Assembly: GCA_016716715.1 (NCBI GenBank) | Contig: JADJVE010000005.1 | Location: forward strand, 186,001 to 250,000 | DNA length: 64,000 nt | Origin: Acidobacteriota bacterium | GTDB taxonomy: Bacteria > Acidobacteriota > Thermoanaerobaculia > UBA5066 | Reading direction: 5' to 3' | Shown here: positions 15,227-21,991 of the stretch, in pieces | Layout of the letters: every line of letters starts with the position of its first letter | Position numbering within the stretch: position 1 is the stretch's first letter | Position numbers and translations under genes: made by a program | Notes under the pieces: generated by a model | The model's input: the letters and a program-made list of their open reading frames with translations, nothing else | The model's database searches: none | What the model was told of the DNA's origin: nothing

Positions 15227-16171
15227 GTGGCGACCCGCGCGCGCGCGGCCGCCCCGGCCCCGCCGCTCTTCGCGACGCGCCACCGCGGCCTCCGGGAACA
15301 GCTCCGCCGCCTCGCGCGCGCCGCCGACTCCGCGAATACGGTTCTCCTCCTCGGGGCGCCGGGCACGGGCAAGGACCGCCTCGCGCGCCTCCTCCACGAG
15401 CGCTCGCGGCGCGCCGCCGAACCGTTCGTGCGCGTGGACCTCGCGGCCGTCGCGGACGACCTCTTCGAGAGCGAGCTCTTCGGGCACGAGCGCGGCGCCT
15501 TCACGGGGGCCGTCTCCCCGAAGCCGGGCCTCCTCGAGGGCGCGGGCGGCGGGACCCTCTACCTCGACCGCATCGACGCGCTCTCCCTGCGCGCGCAGGG
15601 AAAACTCCTGCGCGTCGTGGAGGAACGCCTCGTCCGCCGCGTGGGCGGCACGCGGCAGACGGCCCTCAAGGCGCGCCTCGTCGCGTCGGCGGGGCCCGAC
15701 CTCCCGCGCCGCGCGCGGAGCGGTGAGTTCCGGGAGGACCTCTTCTACCGGCTCGCGGTCGTGACGGTGACGCTCCCGCCGCTCGCCGAACGTCGCGAGG
15801 ATCTCCTCGCCGCCGCGCGCTCCGTCGCCCGCGCCGCGGGCGGCCCGGGCGCGTTCACGCCGGCGGCCCGCGCCCTGCTCCTTTCGCACGCGTGGCGCGG
15901 CAACTTCCGCGAGCTCGAGAACGTCGTGCGCCGCGCGGCGGCCGCGGCGGCGGCCGCGAAGGCCGCGGCCATCGATGCGGTGCATCTCGAGCTGTCGGGC
16001 CCGTCCGACCCGGCGGCGCTTCTGTCGGCCGCCGCGCACGCGGGCTGGACGCTCCGGCAGCTGACGGACGCGTACATCCGGCTCGTCCTCGAGGACTCCG
16101 GCGGGAACGTCGCGGAGGCGGCGCGCCGCCTGGGGATCGCGCGTAAGACGCTCTACGAGCGGCGGGGCTGA
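15227..16171 (+). CDS. Sensorless sigma54-activator-like AAA+ protein with altered Walker B
   Basis: The 314-residue protein consists of only the central AAA+ domain and a Fis-type helix-turn-helix (about 290-310, GGNVAEAARRLGIARKTLYE). The sigma54-contacting loop GAFTGA is intact (FGHERGAFTGAVS), and the second-region arginines are present in FREDLFYRL. Walker A reads GAPGTGKD instead of the usual GESGTGKE, and Walker B reads LYLDRID, so the catalytic Glu after Asp is replaced by Arg. ATP hydrolysis may be weak or absent. There is no receiver, GAF or other sensor domain. It starts at GTG 5 bases after rsfS and precedes rlmH by 6 bases, an odd place for an enhancer-binding protein. Confidence 0.82.
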   Translation: MATRARAAAPAPPLFATRHRGLREQLRRLARAADSANTVLLLGAPGTGKDRLARLLHERSRRAAEPFVRVDLAAVADDLFESELFGHERGAFTGAVSPKPGLLEGAGGGTLYLDRIDALSLRAQGKLLRVVEERLVRRVGGTRQTALKARLVASAGPDLPRRARSGEFREDLFYRLAVVTVTLPPLAERREDLLAAARSVARAAGGPGAFTPAARALLLSHAWRGNFRELENVVRRAAAAAAAAKAAAIDAVHLELSGPSDPAALLSAAAHAGWTLRQLTDAYIRLVLEDSGGNVAEAARRLGIARKTLYERRG

Positions 16172-16177
16172 GACGGA

Positions 16178-16648
16178 ATGCGCATCCGCTTCCTCTTCGT
16201 CGGAAAGAGCGACGAGGCCGAGTACGCGCGCGGCGTCGAGCGTTACGTCGCGCGGATCGCGCGCTTTTCCCCGTGCGACGTCGTCGTCGTGAAGGAGGAG
16301 AAGCCCGGCGCGAAGGCGGACGCGGAGCGTGTGAAGGCGAAGGAAGGCGAGCGCCTCCTCGCGGCCCTCCAGCCCCGCGACCTCCTCGTCCTCTGCGACG
16401 AGCGGGGGAAGGAGCGGACGAGCGCCGAGTTCGCCCGGGACCTCCGCGGATGGCTCGATTCCGGGCCGTCGGCGGTCGCGTTCGCGGTGGGGGGAGCGTT
16501 CGGTCTCGACCCCTCTCTGACCCCGCGGGCGCGTGCTATCCTCTCGCTTTCCCGGATGACCCTGCCCCACCAGATGGCACGGTTGCTCCTGGCGGAGCAG
16601 GTCTACCGGGCGACCGCGACGCTCTCCGGCGTCGCGTATTCCAAGTGA
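16178..16648 (+). CDS. rlmH: 23S rRNA (pseudouridine1915-N3)-methyltransferase RlmH
   Basis: The 156-residue SPOUT methyltransferase modifies pseudouridine 1915 in helix 69 of 23S rRNA on assembled ribosomes. Landmarks are the N-terminal RIRFLFVGK, LLVLCDERGKERTSAEFA, the SAM-binding AFAVGGAFGLDPSL and the C-terminal LPHQMARLLLAEQVYRATATLSG with YSK at the end. It follows rsfS and the AAA+ gene; rsfS-rlmH adjacency is common, so the AAA+ gene looks like an insertion between two usual neighbours. Confidence 0.95.
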   Translation: MRIRFLFVGKSDEAEYARGVERYVARIARFSPCDVVVVKEEKPGAKADAERVKAKEGERLLAALQPRDLLVLCDERGKERTSAEFARDLRGWLDSGPSAVAFAVGGAFGLDPSLTPRARAILSLSRMTLPHQMARLLLAEQVYRATATLSGVAYSK

Positions 16649-16665
16649 CCCCGAGGAACACCAAC

Positions 16666-17055
16666 ATGTCTCCCAAGTCGGCTGTTGCCCCCGCGAAGTT
16701 CTCGAAGAAGGAATCCGGCGAGAAGGTCAAGAAGCGCCTCCACGCCAAGCGCGACGAGCTGCTGGCCGACCTGGCCAAGAACCGCGCGGTCTCCGACGAG
16801 ACGGTCGACGAGTCCGCCCAGGACATGGCCGACCGCGCCACGTCGGCGTACACGAAGGAGTTCGCGTACTCCCTCTCCGAGAGCGACCGCAAGATCCTGC
16901 TCCTGATCGACGAGTCCCTTGGCCGGCTCGACGCGGGCACGTACGGCACGTGCGTGAACTGCGGCCAGCCCGTCCAGGAAAAGCGGCTCGAGGCCGTGCC
17001 CTGGGCGCGCCACTGCCTGGACTGCCAGGAACTCCAGGACAAGGGCCTTCTCTAA
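16666..17055 (+). CDS. DksA/TraR-family C4 zinc-finger protein
   Basis: The 129-residue protein has an N-terminal basic segment, a coiled-coil-forming helical pair (about 20-85) and a C4 zinc finger with Cys96, Cys99, Cys117 and Cys120 (CVNCGQ and CLDCQ). This is the layout of DksA/TraR proteins that enter the RNA polymerase secondary channel and work with ppGpp. The coiled-coil tip is DMADRATSAYT; the tip acids Asp-Asp of E. coli DksA are not clearly present, so effects on polymerase are uncertain. It starts 17 bases after rlmH. Confidence 0.85.
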   Translation: MSPKSAVAPAKFSKKESGEKVKKRLHAKRDELLADLAKNRAVSDETVDESAQDMADRATSAYTKEFAYSLSESDRKILLLIDESLGRLDAGTYGTCVNCGQPVQEKRLEAVPWARHCLDCQELQDKGLL

Positions 17056-17064
17056 GCGGTTAGG

Positions 17065-18510
17065 ATGGGCGCCGTGAAGCGCCCGGAGCCCTTCGCCGAG
17101 ATCGCGCCGCTGCTTTCGGCGGCGCGCACGGCGCCCCTCCCGCCCCTCTTCTTCGTCACCGGCGACGACGACTGGATCGTCGCGGAAGCCGTGCGCCGGA
17201 TCGCGGCCGCGTTCCGCGAGGCCTTCCGCGAGGGCGAGGTCACGTCCTACGAGGCCCCCGGCGGAGGCGTCGCCGAGGCCGTCGCGGACACCGCGACGGT
17301 CGCGCTCTTCTCGACGAACCGCCTCGTCACCCTGGACGCGACGGATCTCCTCCGCGGCAAGGGCCTCACGGCCGACGAGCTCGACGCGCTCCTCGACGAG
17401 GCCGCCGAGGCGGGGGAGGACGCGCGCGCGTTCGCGCGCCTCGCGCGCAAGGCGCGCGCGATCGCGGGCGCGGCGGGCATCCCGGCGTCCGACCTCGCCG
17501 ACGACCCCGCCGACGCGGCGCGCCGCATCGCGGGGCGCGTGAAGCGCGCCGACCGCGCGCCGGCCCTCGCGGCGCTCCTCGGCCTCCCGGGCGTCGAGGA
17601 CGAGGGCGCCGAGTCGGCGCTCGACCGACTCCTGGATTTCGCGCGGCGCGCGGGGCCGTCCGACAACGTCCTCCTCGTCCACGCCGTCGCGCCGGACCCG
17701 CAGCACGCCGGTTCGCAGCTGCTGCGCAAGACCGCCCGCGCCGCGGACCTCTCGTGCGCGACCGAGGACGTCCGCCGCGACCGCCTCCACGCGCTCGGTC
17801 TCGAGCGCGCGATCGACCGCAAGGTCCTCGTCGAGGCGGAAGTGTTCGAGCTCCTGACCAGCCACGGGCGGCTCACGGCACGGCCGTTCCTGTCGGACCT
17901 CGACCGCCTCATCGACTCGTCCGAGGGCCCGCGCGTCACGGCCGAGCACGCCGCGCGGCAGGTCGCGGACGAGAGCCGCGAGTACGGCTCGGACTTCGTG
18001 GACGCCGTCGCGGCCCGCGACATGCTCGAGGCCCTGCGCCTCCTCGGCAAGCTCCTCTCGGGCGCGACGTTCGCGGCTTTCCGTCCCTACGGCGGGAAGG
18101 AAGAAGCCCCCCAGGCCGCGAAGAAGGGCCCGCGCGGCGAAGCGGCGTTCTTCCCGCTGCTCGGGCTCCTGGCGGGCGAGGTCCGGCGCATGCTCGCGCT
18201 CCGCGCCGCTCTCGAGGAACGCGGCGCGTCCATGCGCCGCGCGGACTACCGCACGTTCGCGGACCGCATCCTGCCCGCGCTGAAGACGCCGCGGCCCGGC
18301 CTGCCTCCGCTGCCGCTCGACAGCCACCCCTTCGTTCTCCACAAGGCGTATCTCGCCTCGCTGAACTGGACCGCCGACGAGCTCGCGGATGCGCTCGTCG
18401 GGATCGAGGCGATCGACCGCGGCGTCAAGACGGGCGCGGGATCGGGGAGCGAGCTCCTCGAGGCGTGGCTTCTGTCGCGCGCGCGCCCCGCCATGCAGAG
18501 AGCCGGATGA
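17065..18510 (+). CDS. holA: DNA polymerase III delta subunit (clamp loader), enlarged
   Basis: At 481 residues this is about 140 longer than typical HolA. The N-terminus PLFFVTGDDDWIVAEAVRRI is the delta-subunit start that replaces a Walker motif, followed by TATVALFSTNRLVTLDA; the C-terminal part has RPFLSDLDRLI, DFVDAVAARD and HPFVLHKAYLASLNWTADEL, matching the collar domain. An extra Ala/Arg/Asp-rich segment (about residues 105-190) sits between the first two domains. Delta opens the beta clamp during loading. Its TGA overlaps the ATG of the next gene (ATGA). Confidence 0.8.
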   Translation: MGAVKRPEPFAEIAPLLSAARTAPLPPLFFVTGDDDWIVAEAVRRIAAAFREAFREGEVTSYEAPGGGVAEAVADTATVALFSTNRLVTLDATDLLRGKGLTADELDALLDEAAEAGEDARAFARLARKARAIAGAAGIPASDLADDPADAARRIAGRVKRADRAPALAALLGLPGVEDEGAESALDRLLDFARRAGPSDNVLLVHAVAPDPQHAGSQLLRKTARAADLSCATEDVRRDRLHALGLERAIDRKVLVEAEVFELLTSHGRLTARPFLSDLDRLIDSSEGPRVTAEHAARQVADESREYGSDFVDAVAARDMLEALRLLGKLLSGATFAAFRPYGGKEEAPQAAKKGPRGEAAFFPLLGLLAGEVRRMLALRAALEERGASMRRADYRTFADRILPALKTPRPGLPPLPLDSHPFVLHKAYLASLNWTADELADALVGIEAIDRGVKTGAGSGSELLEAWLLSRARPAMQRAG

Positions 18511-21500
18511 GCGCGCCGGACGCGGCCCCCGCCGTCCGCTTCGACCGGCGCGATCGCGTCTTCGTGCTGGCGTGCCTCGCCGTGATCGTCCTCGGCGCGG
18601 CCGCAGGGCGCGCGGGGTTCACGCGCGCCTTCCCCGAAGCCTCGATCGACTTCAAGGTCACGCGGGACGAGGCGGTGACCCGGGGGGCGGCCGCGCTGAA
18701 GGCGCGCGGCTTCTCCGTGGAGGGCATGCGCGCCCTCGCGACGTTCGACGTCGACGACGAGGCCAAGGTCTTCCTCGAGAGGACGCTCGGTCTCCAGAAG
18801 GCGAGCCCGCTCTTCGCGACGGACGTGCCCGTGTGGCGCTGGTCCGTCCGGTGGGTGAAGCCGCTCGAAAAGCTCGAGTACCGCTCCGCCGTGGCGCCGG
18901 ACGGGCGCGTCCTCTCCGTCCGCCGGCTCCTGCCCGAAAAGGCCGGCGCGCCCGATCCCGGCGACGCCGCCGCGCGCGTGCTCGCCGAGGAGGCGCTCCG
19001 GAAGGATCGCGGCCTCGAGCCCGGCTCGCTGCGGTTCATCCGGGCCGAAGTCGAGAAGCGGCCCGCGCGGACGGACCGCATCTTCGAGTGGGAGTCGAAC
19101 ACGATCCGATTCGGCGACGCCGCGATGCGCTACCTCGTCGAGGTGCAGGGCGACCGGGTCGGGCGGACGTCGCTGCACCTCGACGTTCCCGAGAGGTGGC
19201 GGCGCGACTACCAGACGCTGCGCTCGAAGAACCTCGCCGCAGGCAGCGTCGCGACGTTCGGCCTCATCCTGACGTTTGGCGCGGTCCTCGTCGTCTTCCT
19301 CCAGCGCGTCCGGCGCAAAGACGTGAAGTGGAGGCTGGCGCTGACGTTCGCGGCGGTCGGCGCCGCCCTCCAGCTCCTCGCCTCGCTGAACGAGCTCCCG
19401 ATCCGGCTGTTCGACTACGACACGGCCGAAGCGTGGTCGGGATTCCTCGCGCAGTCTCTCCTCGCAGACGTCGCGGGGGCGATCGCGCTCGGGGCCGTCC
19501 TCTTCCTGCTCGTCGCGGCGGGCGAGCCGCTCTTCCGCGAGGCGTACCCGGGCCAGCCGGCGCTCGGGCGGATCCTTTCCGTCCGGGCTTTTCGCTCGAA
19601 GAGGTTCTTCCGCGGCCTCCTTCTCGGGTACGCGATGACGGCGTTCTTCTTCGCGTACCAGGTCGTCTTCTACATCGTGGCCGAGCGGTTTGGCGCGTGG
19701 GCGCCAGCGGAGGTCCCGTACTCGAGCCTCCTCGGGACGACGTTCCCGTGGCTCGGCGTCCTCATCATGGGCTTCATGCCGGCGACGACGGAGGAGTTCT
19801 CGTCGCGGATGTTCTCGATCCCGTTCGTGCGCTCCTTCGCCCCGGGTTGGGTCGCGGTTCTCCTGCCGGCGTTCATCTGGGGCTTCGCGCACAGCACGTA
19901 CCCGAACCAGCCGTTCTACATCCGAGGGCTGGAAGTGGGATTCGCGGGCGTCCTGATCGGGCTCGTCTTCCTGAAGGAGGGGATGCTCCCCCTCCTCGTG
20001 TGGCACTTCACGGTGGACGCGGTCTACACGGCGCTCCTCCTCGTTCGCTCGACGAATCCGTACTTCGTGGTCTCCGGCGCGCTCTCCGCGCTCGTCCTGC
20101 TCCTCCCCATGGCCGTCGCCCTCGTCCTCTACTTCCGGAACGGCGGCTTCGCTCCGGACGAAGGCCTCGCGAACGCGGCGGTCGGGTCGGCGCCCGAAGC
20201 GCCGCACGCCGTCGAGCCGCCGCCGCTCGCCTGCGCACCCCCGCGCGCGCTCGAACCCCGGCGCCTCGCCCTCGCGGCGGGGCTCTCCCTCGCCGTCCTC
20301 TTCCTCGCGCGCGTCGTCCTCCCGCACGCGACGCCCTGGGACGGCCTCGAGATCCGCGTCGACCGGGCCGGCGCCCGGGCCGCCGCGGACGCGTTCCTGA
20401 AGGCGCGGGGCGAGGATCCCGAGGCCTTTCTCAGGGCCGTCACGCACGCGACGGCGCTTCCCGCGCTCGAGGATCCCTCCGACACGGGCGCGGGCCTGAT
20501 CCCGTACGACCCGTCCGACGCCGCGGCCCGCTGGCTCCTTGAACGCGGCGGGATGCCGCTTCTCACGAAGTGGGCGACCTCGATCCTGCCCGGACCCGTC
20601 TGGCACGTGCGCTACGTCCGGGCTCTCGACGAGCACGGCGGCACGGTGGCCGTGGACGCGCGCTCGGGGAAGGTCGTCGCGTTCCGCCGGACGTTTCCCG
20701 AGGCCGAGTCCGGCGGTTCTCCCGACGAGGCGGCCGCGGGCGCGAAGGCGGCGGAGGTCCTGAAGTCGTTTGGCGAGGAGGCCGGACGCTGGACACTCGT
20801 CTCGTCGAGCGGGGAGAACCGCAAGGCCCGCCGCGACACGCGCGTCGTCTTCGAGTCGAAGGCGGACCGGGCGGGCGAGGCGGCGCGGCGACTGTTCGTC
20901 TCGCTCGCGGGGGACGTCCCGTCCCTCTATGCGACGGCGCTGAAGCTTCCCGAGGAGTGGGTGCGCCTGCGCGAGAAGTCCACGCCGCCAAAGTACGCAG
21001 CCCTCGTCTGGAAGATCCTCGGCCTCGGCACGCTCGTCGGCCTCCTCCTCGTCGAGGTCGTGAAGGTGGCGCGCGCGGGTGTCGTGCCCTGGCGCCGGGC
21101 GCTCGCGCTCGGGGCGCTCCTGACGCTGCCCGCCCTCCTCGCTCGCGCCTTGGGGCTCCCGGTCATCCTCGCGCGCTACGACTCGCAGTTCACTCTCCCC
21201 GTCTTCTTCGTCATCGCGGGCGTCGGCCTCGTCGTCGGCGTCCTCGTGTCGTTCTTTCTCGCCTTCCTCGCGGCGGGGCTCGTCCTGACCGTGAAACCGG
21301 ACGCGACCGCCGCCTTTCGCCGCGGCGCGATCGACGGCCGCCGGTCCCTCCTCGCGGCGGCCGCGGCCGTCCTCCTCGTCGTCGCCGCGCGCGCCCTCGC
21401 GCGGTCGATCGGGGCGGCGTTCCCGCTGGAGGCCGGCGTCGGGGCCTTCCCGTTCCCGCCCGGCGTACAGGGTCTCCTCCCGGCCGCGTCCGTCCTCGAC

Positions 21501-21905
21501 GCCGTGACGTCGCGGCTCCTGCTGCTCGCGGGCGGCGCGGCGTTCGGCGCCCTCCTCCTGTCCGATGTCCTGAAGAAGCCCGCGCTCAGGGCCGGCTTCC
21601 TCCTTTTCGCCGCGGGCGCCTTCGCGCCGCTTTCCGCCCGGACGTGGGGCGAACTCTTCGTGCCGGTTCTCGTGGGGTCGATCGTCGGCGCCGCGTTCCT
21701 CGCCGCGCTCGCGGCGCTCCTGGAGGACGACCCTCGGGCGTACGTCTTCACGGCCGCCGGCCTGGGCCTCGCGGGCGGGGCGGCCGACCTTCTGACGAGC
21801 GGGGTCCCGTGGTGGACCCTGAACGGAGCCCTCGCGGCCGGCGTTCTGCTCGCGCTTCTCGCCTGGCGGGGCTTCGACCGCCCGGCGCCCGCCGAATCTC
21901 GCTGA
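18507..21905 (+). CDS. Giant CPBP-family (CAAX-type) membrane protease with duplicated extracytoplasmic domains
   Basis: The 1132-residue membrane protein has a central CPBP/ABI domain with all catalytic motifs: EExxxR (E429, E430, R434), FxxxH (His462 in GFAHSTYP) and HxxxD (His500, Asp504 in WHFTVDAV). Before it, after one N-terminal membrane segment, is a 200-residue soluble region (about 45-240) with an internal DEAVTRGAAALKARGFS helix and a WSVRWVKPL strand. A similar soluble unit (RAAADAFLKARG, WHVRYVRAL, AVDARSGKVVAFRRTFPE) recurs at about 620-810, then eight or so further helices. The soluble units resemble PepSY-like propeptide folds. Usual CPBP proteins are 200-350 residues, so this is a large fusion. 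Substrate unknown. Confidence 0.8.
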   Translation: MSAPDAAPAVRFDRRDRVFVLACLAVIVLGAAAGRAGFTRAFPEASIDFKVTRDEAVTRGAAALKARGFSVEGMRALATFDVDDEAKVFLERTLGLQKASPLFATDVPVWRWSVRWVKPLEKLEYRSAVAPDGRVLSVRRLLPEKAGAPDPGDAAARVLAEEALRKDRGLEPGSLRFIRAEVEKRPARTDRIFEWESNTIRFGDAAMRYLVEVQGDRVGRTSLHLDVPERWRRDYQTLRSKNLAAGSVATFGLILTFGAVLVVFLQRVRRKDVKWRLALTFAAVGAALQLLASLNELPIRLFDYDTAEAWSGFLAQSLLADVAGAIALGAVLFLLVAAGEPLFREAYPGQPALGRILSVRAFRSKRFFRGLLLGYAMTAFFFAYQVVFYIVAERFGAWAPAEVPYSSLLGTTFPWLGVLIMGFMPATTEEFSSRMFSIPFVRSFAPGWVAVLLPAFIWGFAHSTYPNQPFYIRGLEVGFAGVLIGLVFLKEGMLPLLVWHFTVDAVYTALLLVRSTNPYFVVSGALSALVLLLPMAVALVLYFRNGGFAPDEGLANAAVGSAPEAPHAVEPPPLACAPPRALEPRRLALAAGLSLAVLFLARVVLPHATPWDGLEIRVDRAGARAAADAFLKARGEDPEAFLRAVTHATALPALEDPSDTGAGLIPYDPSDAAARWLLERGGMPLLTKWATSILPGPVWHVRYVRALDEHGGTVAVDARSGKVVAFRRTFPEAESGGSPDEAAAGAKAAEVLKSFGEEAGRWTLVSSSGENRKARRDTRVVFESKADRAGEAARRLFVSLAGDVPSLYATALKLPEEWVRLREKSTPPKYAALVWKILGLGTLVGLLLVEVVKVARAGVVPWRRALALGALLTLPALLARALGLPVILARYDSQFTLPVFFVIAGVGLVVGVLVSFFLAFLAAGLVLTVKPDATAAFRRGAIDGRRSLLAAAAAVLLVVAARALARSIGAAFPLEAGVGAFPFPPGVQGLLPAASVLDAVTSRLLLLAGGAAFGALLLSDVLKKPALRAGFLLFAAGAFAPLSARTWGELFVPVLVGSIVGAAFLAALAALLEDDPRAYVFTAAGLGLAGGAADLLTSGVPWWTLNGALAAGVLLALLAWRGFDRPAPAESR

Positions 21906-21991
21906 AACACGCCCCGGAGAACCCGTCTCAGAACCGGGGGCCTTCGCCCTGCGTATCACCCTCTGGACCCCACACATTTGAGGAGGAATCC

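Noticed and set aside
16690..16715. TTCTCGAAGAAGGAATCC in the DksA-like gene as another repeat arm
   Set aside because: It resembles the arm's end but lacks the TTCACC half and encodes a lysine-rich segment common in this family; chance is more likely.
18246..21977. 1243-residue open frame on the minus strand opposite the CPBP protease
   Set aside because: It is composed almost only of Arg, Glu, Asp, Gly and Pro, as expected for the antisense of GC-rich coding DNA, and contains no family motif.
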